DNA from: Acidobacteriota bacterium
GTDB taxonomy: Bacteria; Acidobacteriota; Blastocatellia; Pyrinomonadales; Pyrinomonadaceae
Reading direction: 5' to 3'
NCBI GenBank assembly: GCA_003222835.1
Contig: QHXE01000072.1
Span: 1-11,900 of the forward strand
DNA length: 11,900 bases
The number at the start of each line of letters is the position of its first letter. Position 1 is the stretch's first letter. Below are positions 1-7,536 of the stretch, piece by piece. The notes below the pieces were generated by a model. It was not told the DNA's origin. It did no database searches and worked only from the letters and a program-made list of their open reading frames with translations. The position numbers and the translations under genes were made by a program.

Positions 1-50
1 GTCCTCAGATTTACTAATTCATCGTCAACGATCATGATCTTGTATTTCAT
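1..50 (-). CDS. Response regulator, N-terminal fragment (cut by window edge)
   Basis: Only the first 16 codons are present. They read MKYKIMIVDDELVNLR, which is the first beta strand and the acidic pocket (D9, D10) of a CheY-like receiver domain. A purine-rich Shine-Dalgarno stretch (AGGGAGA on the minus strand) lies 7-8 nt before the ATG, so this start is well supported. The gene begins 40 nt after the stop of the receiver-histidine kinase gene on the same strand, so the two are probably co-transcribed and may share a phosphorelay. The phospho-acceptor Asp and any output domain lie outside the window, so the type of regulator cannot be told. Confidence 0.82.
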   Translation of the reverse strand, partial: MKYKIMIVDDELVNLR

Positions 51-90
51 TGTGGATTCTCCCTCTGCGGCAAATTAACTGCGCCCTCGC

Positions 91-1461
91 TTACGCGCGG
101 GCTTCTGACAAGTCAGTCGAAATCGGTTTTGCATCGACGGGTATAGTGATCGTGAAGGTCGTTCCCCGTGTGGGCGTGCTGTCAACCACGATGGCGCCGC
201 CATGACGGACGATAACGCCATGCGAGATCGAGAGACCCAGCCCAGTGCCTTCGCCCACCGGTTTAGTGGTAAAGAATGGATCGAATATGTTCTTCAAGTG
301 TTCAGGCTCAATACCAGCGCCAGTGTCGCTGACCGAAACGATCACGTTCTCGCCTACGCAGTGCGTCTTGATGTGGACCTCGCCCTCGGCCTCGCCAATA
401 GCCTGTGCGGCATTGACTAAGAGATTCATCCATACTTGATTCAATTGAGCGGCGTAACAATTGACCTGGGGCAGCTCTCCATAATCGCGCAGCAAACGTA
501 TTCTGCCCGACTTGTAATACATCGACAGCAATCGGAGCGTAGCTTCAATCCCTTCGTTGAGGTCGACGGGCTTAAGCTCGGCCTCATCCAGACGCGAAAA
601 CAGACGCAGATTTTGAACGATGTCGCGAATGCGCTCGGCGCCGATGTGGCAGTCCGAAAGAATTGAATCAAGGTCCGTCAGAATATCGTCGTAGCCGATC
701 TCGGTCTTCATTTCACGGATTTGCTCGGCCGACGCGGGCGGAAGCGCAACGTCATCGAAGGCAGTCAGACAGCGCTCCAGCCGCTTGATGTAGTCCTTCA
801 GCAAAGCGATGTTGCTGTAGATGAAGCCGGCCGGGTTGTTCAACTCGTGCGCGACGCCGGCGGCGAGTTGGCCGAGCGAAGCCATCTTTTCGGCCTGAAC
901 TATCTGGGCCTGAAGACGCTCAAGTTCAGTCTTTCTTCGCGCCAGCTCCGCATTCCGGTTCTCCAGCGCTTCTTTATAGCGGCGAGCGTTGCGCAGAAGC
1001 GTGCGCCGTTCTAGCGCTCGCTCTATGCACAACGTCAAAACATCGAGTTCGCATGGCTTGATCAAGTAATCAGACGCGCCCACCCTGATCGCGTCGATCA
1101 CTCTTTGTGTCCGATCGACACCTGAGATCATGATCACCGCCGTGTCGGGATAGCGCTCGATGATCTTGCGCAGCAACTCGATGCCGCCGAGACCTGGCAT
1201 CTGCATGTCGGAGAGGACCAGGGCGAACTGCTCCTGTGAGAGTCGTTCCAAAGCATCATAAGCATCGGCAGCCGTCGCGCATGAATAGCTTTCATCCAGA
1301 TAATCGGCAAACAATTTGCGCACTGACTCGTCGTCATCAACGATGAGAATGCGCCGATCATGCGCTTCGACATAAGGCAGGTCGGATGAGGACACTTGAC
1401 GAACCCCACTCGTCGCAGGCGCCCGTTCGATCGTGATGATGCCTGACTCTCTGGTTGTCAT
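91..1461 (-). CDS. Receiver-histidine kinase protein (REC-HisKA-HATPase), soluble
   Basis: Cytoplasmic sensor kinase of about 456 residues with an N-terminal receiver domain and no membrane segment. Numbered from the ATG at 1461: receiver at about 37-151 with acidic pocket D42-D44, phospho-acceptor D85 (in LSDMQMPG), S113 and K135; a charged coiled coil at about 152-196; HisKA with the phosphorylated H205 in GVAHELNNP; and HATPase_c with N350, DTGAGI (from D379), FDPFFTTK and GTGLGLS. All catalytic residues are intact. The HELNNP H-box and the architecture resemble kinases whose input is another phosphorylated partner, so the receiver probably tunes kinase activity. The start is uncertain: a TTG at 1473 extends the frame by 4 codons, and neither start has a good ribosome site. 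The next gene, a response regulator, begins 40 nt after the stop and is a natural partner. Confidence 0.9.
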   Translation of the reverse strand: MTTRESGIITIERAPATSGVRQVSSSDLPYVEAHDRRILIVDDDESVRKLFADYLDESYSCATAADAYDALERLSQEQFALVLSDMQMPGLGGIELLRKIIERYPDTAVIMISGVDRTQRVIDAIRVGASDYLIKPCELDVLTLCIERALERRTLLRNARRYKEALENRNAELARRKTELERLQAQIVQAEKMASLGQLAAGVAHELNNPAGFIYSNIALLKDYIKRLERCLTAFDDVALPPASAEQIREMKTEIGYDDILTDLDSILSDCHIGAERIRDIVQNLRLFSRLDEAELKPVDLNEGIEATLRLLSMYYKSGRIRLLRDYGELPQVNCYAAQLNQVWMNLLVNAAQAIGEAEGEVHIKTHCVGENVIVSVSDTGAGIEPEHLKNIFDPFFTTKPVGEGTGLGLSISHGVIVRHGGAIVVDSTPTRGTTFTITIPVDAKPISTDLSEARA

Positions 1462-1521
1462 AGTTATGCTCAAGATTTTGGAGGTTGATTGAAGTCTCGG
1501 TTAGGGATCGGCCAAGAACCG

Positions 1522-1584
1522 GCAACCTTAAGGTTGAACTCTAAGCCGTGGCTGTCACTGTTCAGAGTTCAACCTTCAGGTTGC
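1522..1584. repeat. Inverted repeat (21-nt arms) between two minus-strand genes
   Basis: Arms at 1522-1542 and 1564-1584 are reverse complements with one mismatch in 21 and a 21-nt spacer. The left arm contains a perfect 14-nt palindrome (CAACCTTAAGGTTG, 1523-1536), and the right arm a near-palindromic copy of it, so each arm can also fold on itself. No T-tract follows on either side, so a classic intrinsic terminator is unlikely; a REP-like mobile palindrome or an mRNA 3'-end stabiliser fits better. The right arm holds the last codons and the stop of the exported-protein gene. Confidence 0.75.
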
Positions 1585-3017
1585 ATTATCCTGGCGAAAA
1601 CGGCGGCAGGATCGATGCGCAGTCGCGTGCGCGCGTCTGCCGCCGGAAGTCCCGTATTGCCTTGGTAGAATTCGATGTGTGAATGCCTATAAAGAGGCGT
1701 TGAACCACCCATTCCTCCGATGTTTCCGATCCTGACCCGATCGCCTTCCGAGCGAATCTCGAAGTCGGCGACGTGAAATACGGCCAGGGTGACGTCAGTC
1801 AAATTTCCCAGCTTTGGATAATAGAAAGTAACTGCCGCATCTGTCGGCGAGGGCTGAGTACTGTGCATGGTAAAACCGTTAGGAATGTAGAGTGGCGAAT
1901 CTCCGGTCCCGCTAGAGTTACCATACAGATGAACTGCGTAGGAGAGATGGCCTCGTCTTAGTTTTCCGTCGTCGCCTATTATGTCGCCACGATAACGCGG
2001 GTACGAGTCTGCTAGACCGGCTGGTTCAAAGCCATTGCCCGCGGCCACGGCATTAGGCCCGCCGAAGACTTGCGCCAGCACTTTGTCTGAGGCGGCCATC
2101 TCGGCTGTGTATTCTTGCACGACAGCATTCGCCGGCACCCTCTTAAAGCTCGTGAACCCGGGCGCTCTCGAATAGTTCAACGGGAGCGATGCGGCGGCTG
2201 ATTGGTCACCGACAATCCAGGTCTTCTGAACCCCCGTAGCATTCGCCGTCCAGGTCTGCGTGATTGATCCGATTTCATCATCGGCATAGTTGAAGGTAAT
2301 CGTGCGGCCGGCGGAATCTACCACTCCATGCAACATCGAACCATTTGACGTGTAAATGAAGTTGAGTTGATTGTTGCCAGCGTCCCTGATCCCCGCGCAA
2401 TGAAATTCGCCGTCGGGATAGCGGACAAAAACATACCTTGTGCCGTCGCTGGCGCGGATAGTTTTCTGCGAGCCATCATCGATGAGCTTAAGTTTCTTTT
2501 CATCGATCGAGACAAAGTTGTTCTTAGTTTGAGTGGGTTCGAATTCTATTAAATGAACGTCCTTGCCGTCGCCGGAGATTGAAGGCAGGAGATATCTGGC
2601 CCGTGCATCGTCGTAATCCAGAGTTTCAAAGATCAGAAATCTGAATTGATCCATTGGATAACTAAGTGACTGATCCAGGCCAGGCTTCAGATGCTCGCTG
2701 AAAAAGCTAAGCAGCGGAAACTGGCGGTTATCCACGTTCCACTTGTAATTGAATTGAGCGGACACCGCCGGCTCAACAGCTAACGATTTTGCCAAGACGG
2801 CTCTCGCTCGACTCGCGCCGCGATCGGGATTTGCGTCAGAAGGTTTAGTGGCTCCAACGGCAAAGCTAGCCGCGAATATAATGACCGACGCGAGGCGAAG
2901 AGCTAAACGGATTGGGCGATGGCAGGAGATTTCAGATGTTAAGTTTGGGATTTCACATTTTTGAGATCTCAAATCTGAAATATCAGACAGAGAAGAGATA
3001 TAATTTTTTCGGTGCAT
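1569..3017 (-). CDS. Exported protein, RHS-like middle and degenerate M23/LytM-like C-terminus
   Basis: 482 residues from the ATG at 3017, chosen because a GGAG ribosome site sits 7 nt upstream; an in-frame TTG at 3077 has no such support. A basic stretch followed by a hydrophobic segment (about 37-56, LALRLASVIIFAASFAVGA) is a signal peptide or anchor, preceded by an unusually long 36-residue N-region. Residues about 185-255 look like an RHS/YD-type strand unit (DGTRYVF, then RDAGNNQLNFIY, then DSAGRTITFNY). The C-terminus recalls an M23 metallopeptidase: H363-x3-N367 where the family has HxxxD, H415 before EGDRVRIGNIGGMGG, and H445-x-H447 in RHSHIEF. The Asp ligand appears replaced by Asn, so activity is doubtful. 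The family link is an inference from motif order. No fused toxin or long RHS repeat array is present. It lies between a receiver gene and a receiver-kinase on the same strand. Confidence 0.8.
   Translation of the reverse strand: MHRKNYISSLSDISDLRSQKCEIPNLTSEISCHRPIRLALRLASVIIFAASFAVGATKPSDANPDRGASRARAVLAKSLAVEPAVSAQFNYKWNVDNRQFPLLSFFSEHLKPGLDQSLSYPMDQFRFLIFETLDYDDARARYLLPSISGDGKDVHLIEFEPTQTKNNFVSIDEKKLKLIDDGSQKTIRASDGTRYVFVRYPDGEFHCAGIRDAGNNQLNFIYTSNGSMLHGVVDSAGRTITFNYADDEIGSITQTWTANATGVQKTWIVGDQSAAASLPLNYSRAPGFTSFKRVPANAVVQEYTAEMAASDKVLAQVFGGPNAVAAGNGFEPAGLADSYPRYRGDIIGDDGKLRRGHLSYAVHLYGNSSGTGDSPLYIPNGFTMHSTQPSPTDAAVTFYYPKLGNLTDVTLAVFHVADFEIRSEGDRVRIGNIGGMGGSTPLYRHSHIEFYQGNTGLPAADARTRLRIDPAAVFARIMQPEG
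2929..2981. repeat. AT-rich palindromic repeat inside the N-terminal codons of the exported protein
   Basis: Perfect 9-nt arms ATTTCAGAT (2929-2937) and ATCTGAAAT (2973-2981) flank a segment that includes a perfect 12-nt palindrome, TTGAGATCTCAA (2961-2972). The base use (runs of GAGAT, CAAAT, TGAAAT) is unlike the surrounding coding sequence. A similar, weaker stretch is seen near 4118-4152. This looks like a dispersed repeat that has been captured as the codons for residues 13-30, ahead of the signal segment. That it is dispersed in the genome is an inference. Confidence 0.5.
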
Positions 3018-3516
3018 GTAAGTTCTCCGTATAATTTCTGCGCGACTCGGTCGGCGAATATGTAGTCCACTGCTCAAGCGCTGACGCCGATGCGAACGCG
3101 TTCTTCTCGATCACTCTCCTGATCGGTAAATTCCGCTTGGATTTGAGAAATCGTGAGGTTGCGTCAGCTTTTGGCTGATTGTGACGTGACAGCAGGGCTT
3201 GCGACTGATTGCGGAATCGGGGCTGATTCCTGGATGGCCGCCACTCTTATCGCTGCGACATCAATAGAGACTGCGCAGCATTGTCCTCGCCGGCTAATGC
3301 AAGGTTTGTGCCGCCGACCTTGCGGGTCTGAGGCGAAGCGAGGTTATGAATTCTGCCCTTGGATGCTTTGGCAGATGCTGTGCTACTAAGTTGAGGAGCC
3401 GCCAAGTGTCATCCACGCGGCGCTGATCGAGGCGTCTTTCCACAGCCGAACAACCCACTCGCACGCTTTCGCCTCTTCTAACCATCGCCGCTTGAAGTAG
3501 ACTCGGCGAAGAAAAC
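3018..3516. other. Gene-poor gap between minus-strand genes
   Basis: No convincing gene is seen. A cysteine-rich 78-codon frame (3153-3389, plus, TTG start) and a 74-codon frame on the minus strand (3294-3518) have no ribosome site and no recognisable motif. The GGAGAA ribosome site for the exported-protein gene is at about 3025-3030. The promoter of that gene should lie here, but no clear -35/-10 pair could be picked. Confidence 0.5.
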
Positions 3517-3660
3517 ATGAATAGTCACAAAGAAGACGAACGATTCAATCGCGCAGCTTTGCAACTCGGGAACGAGATTGCTTATGCGCACGATCTCATT
3601 GGCAACATGACATTTCTCAGACTAGGCAGCTTGTCTGGCTGGCTTGACGCTGCCAACTAA
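3517..3660 (+). CDS. Possible small protein, 47 aa, unknown
   Basis: An ATG frame encoding a charged, helix-prone peptide (MNSHKEDERFNRAALQLGNE, then IAYAHDLIGNM). I do not recognise it. The first 31 residues look like an amphipathic helix, while the tail is read opposite the 3' end of the response regulator gene at 3622-4035 and overlaps it by 39 nt tail to tail. The ribosome site is weak (GAAG about 6 nt before the ATG). It may be a real small protein, the stub of a gene truncated by rearrangement, or chance. Confidence 0.28.
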   Translation: MNSHKEDERFNRAALQLGNEIAYAHDLIGNMTFLRLGSLSGWLDAAN

Positions 3661-4035
3661 CATGCGAAGTGTATTTCGGACTTGCTCTGACGTGAACGGT
3701 TTGGCAAGAAAAGCTGAGGCGCCGGCCGCGAAACTGCTCGCCATGAGCCTGATGTCGTGTTCGGCGGAAATCATCATGATGGGAATTCGCATCAGCCGCT
3801 TCTCAGTGCGCATATAACGAATCATGTCGAGACCCTTAAAATGGGGTATCGTCATGTCGAAGATCGCGGCGCCGAAGTTACCGTCCGACTTGAGAATTCG
3901 GTAGGCATCGCGCCGGTTGTTGGCAGTCACGACCACAAATCCCTCCCGCTGAATGGCTGAGGCTACTAATTTCCTGATCAAGGGGTCGTCGTCAGCCACC
4001 AGGACTCGCCGCGAATACTGGCTAATCGTTAACAT
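3622..4035 (-). CDS. Single-domain response regulator (CheY-like)
   Basis: 137 residues from the ATG at 4035. This start is preferred over the ATG at 4053 because a strong AGAGGAG ribosome site lies 7 nt before it; the upstream ATG would place that site inside the coding region. The whole protein is one receiver domain: acidic pocket D15-D17, phospho-acceptor D60 (AAIFDMTIP), S90 and K112 (AKPF). There is no output domain, so it probably acts as a phosphate shuttle or by protein contact. It is the first gene of the minus-strand group and faces the NarL-type kinase operon across a divergent gap. Which kinase it serves is not shown; the receiver-kinase encoded at 91-1461 is a candidate. Confidence 0.9.
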   Translation of the reverse strand: MLTISQYSRRVLVADDDPLIRKLVASAIQREGFVVVTANNRRDAYRILKSDGNFGAAIFDMTIPHFKGLDMIRYMRTEKRLMRIPIMMISAEHDIRLMASSFAAGASAFLAKPFTSEQVRNTLRMLVGSVKPARQAA

Positions 4036-4574
4036 CGTTTTCTCCTCTTGCATTATGCGACTCTGTTTTCACTGATCCCGACCAGCCAATTGAGATTAGT
4101 TCCGCGATACGCAATGGCTCTAATCCGACTTTGGAGATTTTGGATTTGTTTATGATCTGGGGAACTCACTCGCGCAAACGGTGACGCGGCTGGACCGCGA
4201 ATTCTTCTCTTCCCAAGAAGGTGGGCGAAACAGAACGAGTGATGACGAAGGCCGCAGACTTTCACCGTTAAGTCGTGCAATCTCGGCGCTTTATTAACGC
4301 CGACTCGAGAGACTGCATACGGCGTGCCAGCGTAGACTTTGTCATCGGGAGAAATCGGTAAGGCGAAGGCAAAGCGATTCAGTTCTCCAAAAATGGTTGC
4401 GCGACGGGAACGCGAGGATTAGAATCGCTGCCGAGACAAGAGGTGCCCCGGTGTTGGACGCGTTTTTCCGACATCATTAGCGTGAGTCCCGATTTCCATT
4501 TCTTCACGCACCGCTCGAACCTCTCGCCTTCGCGATTTGGTTTTCTCGCTTTGATATGAGTCACGGCCCGTGAT
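4036..4574. other. Divergent intergenic region
   Basis: About 540 nt between the divergent start of the response regulator and the stem-loop before the PAS-kinase gene. It must carry both promoters, but none is clear enough to call. Minor structure: a 5-bp hairpin (4185-4199, CGCGG/CCGCG), a 6-bp hairpin (4283-4303, TCGGCG/CGCCGA) and a perfect 13-nt odd palindrome TCACGGCCCGTGA at 4561-4573, which could be a dimeric regulator site. Two minus-strand frames (4053-4280 and 4379-4564) lack ribosome sites and recognisable domains and are not called. Confidence 0.5.
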
Positions 4575-4603
4575 CCGGCCGCGCTTCCTAGATGCGCGGC
4601 TGG
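4575..4603 (+). terminator. Strong stem-loop 35 nt before the PAS-kinase start (terminator or leader hairpin)
   Basis: The stem CCGGCCGCGC / GCGCGGCTGG (4575-4584 and 4594-4603) pairs over 10 bp with one G-U, closing a 9-nt loop. It is followed by a T-rich run (TAATTATTCGTTTCTTC), giving the look of an intrinsic terminator, though the T-tract is interrupted. No plus-strand gene lies just upstream, so it may instead be a 5' leader structure or attenuator of the kinase operon. Confidence 0.5.
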
Positions 4604-4637
4604 TAATTATTCGTTTCTTCGAGCGGATGGTTCATCC

Positions 4638-7520
4638 ATGAGTGTGCCGAAACCTAAGACCCGGACCAAGAGCAAAGCTTGGAAAGATCTGGCGATCACT
4701 TTTGTGGTCGCCGCGGTTGTCTTCATTCTGGCAGTTCAGTTTGATTCCTTTGAGAAATTTGCCGCATGGTCGGCGCGATACAATTCCTGGCAAGTGAACG
4801 AGGTTGCCGCTGTTCTCGTCTTTTTGGCCTTTGCTTTTGCAATCTTTTCCTGGAGAAGATGGAAAGAACTCAAGGCTGAAATAAACCGCCGGCGGGAATA
4901 TCGCGACCTCTTCCAATTGGCAAACGATCCCATTCTTATATTTGACGCCGCCGATGCCACAGTGCTCGATGTTAATGACAAAGCGTGCGAGGTATATGGC
5001 ATCACGCGAGAGGAATTTATTGGCCGCAAGCTTGAGGAGATAGCTCACGATCCCAGCGACGCCAGGCGACGGCTGGAACAGGTTCGAACAGATGGAAAGG
5101 TCCAGAATTTCGAAACCAGCCATATTCGTGGTGACGGGTCGCTCGTGCACCTTCTGATCAACCGATCTCTAATCCGCTATCTGGGTCGGGAGGCGATTCT
5201 CAGCATCGATCGGGACGTCACGCAGGGGAAGCGCGCAGAGGAAGCCTTGCTCCGGGCCGAACAGAAATACCGCGAGATTTTCGAAAACGTTGGCGAAGGA
5301 ATCTTCCAAACAACCCCTGAAGGCCGGTTCATTACGGCGAATCCGGCGCTGGCTCGCATGCTGGGTTTTGACTCCCCTGCGGAATTGATCACCGCGCGTA
5401 AGGATATTGCCCGCGACCACTATGTCGACCCCCAGAGACGCGAAGAGTTCAAGGCACGGCTCGATGCGCAAGGGCTGGTAAAAGACTTCGAACTAGAGGC
5501 ATATCGAAAGGATGGCAGCAGAATCTGGACGACGGTCAACGTTAGGGCCGTGCGCGACCAGGGTGGATCTGTTATCTACTACGAAGGTATTTCCCAGGAC
5601 ATCACTGGACGAAAGCGGGCCGAAGCAATTAGTGCGGCGTTTGCCAGTCTGGCGCGCAAGCTAAGCGGGGCCAGAACGCAACTCGACGCGGGACTGATCA
5701 TTGCAGTAACTGCGAAGGAGCTTTTCGGATGGGATGCATGCAATATCGATCTCTACGATGTCGATCGGGATCTGATCTGTCCAATGCTGAATGTCGATAC
5801 GATCGACGGCGAGAGAGTGGAGGTGACCCCAGCGGCGCTGACGATGAAGCCAACCGCCCGAGCCCGTTGCGTCCTCGAGCGCGGGCCTGAATTGCGGCTT
5901 CGCGAAGAGCCGATCCAGTTTGATCCGGACTCCGTTCCTTTCGGGGACACCTCTCGTCCTTCGGCGTCGTTGATGACTGTGCCGGTGCGGCATGCTTCGA
6001 AGATTGTCGGCCTGCTTTCGATTCAAAGCTACACGCCACACTCTTACGATAATCGGGCTCTGAAGGATCTCGAAGCCCTCGCCGATCACTGTGGCGAAGC
6101 ATTGAATCGAATACGCGCCGAAGAATCACTCCATGAAAGCGAAGAACGCTATCGCGATCTGGTTGAAAACAGCCATGAGCTTATCTGCACTCACGATCTG
6201 GACGGACTGATACTTTCGGCAAATCGTGCTGCCGCCGTCGCCCTGGGATACGACCTGGATGGGTTTGTGGGGAAGAGAAACATCCGCGACATTCTGGCGC
6301 CCGAAGTCCGTGATCAGTTTGATGAATATATGGCGAGGCTGCGCAAGGATGGGGGTAATGGTGGACTTATGCTTGTGCAAACCAATTCCGGCGAACGACG
6401 GGTTTGGGAATACTACAATTCTCTACGCACCGAAGGGGTTGACACTCCCATCGTGCGGGGAATGGCGCGCGACATCACCGATCAGCGGCTCGCTGAAAAA
6501 GCTCTGCGCGAGAGCGAAGAACGCTACCGTGAGTTGTTCGAAAATGCCCGCGACGCGATCTATGTCCACGATCTTAACGGGCGGTACACGTCCGTGAATC
6601 GTGCGGCTGAAAATCTCTCCGGCTACCAGCGCGAGGAAATCATCGGGCGACATTTTTCGAACTTCATAGCGCCCAGTCACCTGCGATACGCGCGTGAAAA
6701 CCTTTGCCGAAAATTGGACCAACAAGCCGAGACCACTTATGAAGCGGAGATCGTTTCCAAGACTGGCCGCCGCACGCCGGTCGAAATCAGCAGCCGGCTG
6801 GTTTACGAGAATGGCCTGCCCGTGGGCGTGCAAGGAACGGCCCGCGACATCAGCGAGCGCAAGCAAACACAGGAAGCGCTGCGCCTTTATTCACGCGCGC
6901 TGATTGACGCACAGGAAACCGAGAGACAGCGGATAGCGCGCGAGTTACACGATGAAATCGGCCAGGTCCTGACGGCAGTAAGGATCAATCTGCAAACAGC
7001 CAAGACGGCCCGGAACGCTGCCGAGGCTGCCAATCACATCGAAGACAGCATTCGCGTTACCGACGAAGCACTTCGCCAGGTCCGCGATCTCTCTCTCGAT
7101 CTAAGACCACCCCATCTGGACGACTTCGGCCTGGCGACGGCGCTGCGTTGGTTCATCGATCGTTTTTCGCAGCGCACCGGAATTGTGGCGAAGTTCGAGA
7201 CGACCGATGACGAGCAACGGCTGGCCAGAGAGACTGAGACGGCCTGCTTCAGGATAGCCCAGGAAGCGCTGACCAATGTGGCCCGGCATGCCAAAGCGAA
7301 GCGAGTGTCAGTGAAATTGAAACGAAATCGCGATCAACTATTTCTGATTGTTAAAGATGACGGTGTTGGCTTTGATGTGAACGCGCTAGGGCATTCCACG
7401 CCTGTCGCTCTGGGGCTGCGTGGAATGAAAGAACGAGCGAGCGCCGTTCGCGGCCGCATTGACATCGATTCAGCCGACGGCAAGGGCACGCAGGTGCGGG
7501 TGCGCTTCCCAGTCGTTTAA
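4638..7520 (+). CDS. Membrane PAS/GAF sensor histidine kinase, NarL/DegS class (HisKA_3)
   Basis: 960-residue sensor kinase. Order: TM helices at about 18-34 and 56-71 with a short loop; PAS1 about 86-200; PAS2 about 206-328; GAF about 330-495; PAS3 about 500-617; PAS4 about 624-743; HisKA_3 with phosphorylated H771 in RIARELHDEIGQ; HATPase_c about 864-958 with N880 (QEALTNVARHA), DDGVGFD from D907 and GLRGMKERA. Catalytic motifs are complete. Each PAS ends in the usual DIT/DIS linker (for example ARDITDQ, ARDISER). PAS3 and PAS4 begin with nearly the same linker (SEERYRDLVEN, SEERYRELFEN) spaced exactly 125 residues apart, a sign of internal duplication. The outer loop is too short to bind much, so sensing is probably cytoplasmic or within the membrane. 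The ribosome site is weak (GGATGG). It pairs with the regulator gene 16 nt downstream. Confidence 0.95.
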   Translation: MSVPKPKTRTKSKAWKDLAITFVVAAVVFILAVQFDSFEKFAAWSARYNSWQVNEVAAVLVFLAFAFAIFSWRRWKELKAEINRRREYRDLFQLANDPILIFDAADATVLDVNDKACEVYGITREEFIGRKLEEIAHDPSDARRRLEQVRTDGKVQNFETSHIRGDGSLVHLLINRSLIRYLGREAILSIDRDVTQGKRAEEALLRAEQKYREIFENVGEGIFQTTPEGRFITANPALARMLGFDSPAELITARKDIARDHYVDPQRREEFKARLDAQGLVKDFELEAYRKDGSRIWTTVNVRAVRDQGGSVIYYEGISQDITGRKRAEAISAAFASLARKLSGARTQLDAGLIIAVTAKELFGWDACNIDLYDVDRDLICPMLNVDTIDGERVEVTPAALTMKPTARARCVLERGPELRLREEPIQFDPDSVPFGDTSRPSASLMTVPVRHASKIVGLLSIQSYTPHSYDNRALKDLEALADHCGEALNRIRAEESLHESEERYRDLVENSHELICTHDLDGLILSANRAAAVALGYDLDGFVGKRNIRDILAPEVRDQFDEYMARLRKDGGNGGLMLVQTNSGERRVWEYYNSLRTEGVDTPIVRGMARDITDQRLAEKALRESEERYRELFENARDAIYVHDLNGRYTSVNRAAENLSGYQREEIIGRHFSNFIAPSHLRYARENLCRKLDQQAETTYEAEIVSKTGRRTPVEISSRLVYENGLPVGVQGTARDISERKQTQEALRLYSRALIDAQETERQRIARELHDEIGQVLTAVRINLQTAKTARNAAEAANHIEDSIRVTDEALRQVRDLSLDLRPPHLDDFGLATALRWFIDRFSQRTGIVAKFETTDDEQRLARETETACFRIAQEALTNVARHAKAKRVSVKLKRNRDQLFLIVKDDGVGFDVNALGHSTPVALGLRGMKERASAVRGRIDIDSADGKGTQVRVRFPVV

Positions 7521-7536
7521 GTCAACGATCGAGCAT

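Noticed and set aside
3153..3389. Cysteine-rich 78-codon plus-strand frame
   Set aside because: TTG start, no ribosome site, no metal-binding spacing of the cysteines and no familiar motif.
4053..4280. 75-codon minus-strand frame upstream of the response regulator
   Set aside because: No ribosome site or recognisable fold; part of it matches the AT-rich repeat-like text near 4118-4152.
4379..4564. Minus-strand frame with a tail that reminded me of translated tRNA-like sequence
   Set aside because: No cloverleaf, T-loop or acceptor stem could be built, and there is no ribosome site.
5661..6129. Long minus-strand frames of about 142 codons opposite the kinase
   Set aside because: They lie wholly inside the GAF-coding part of the intact kinase and show no domain.
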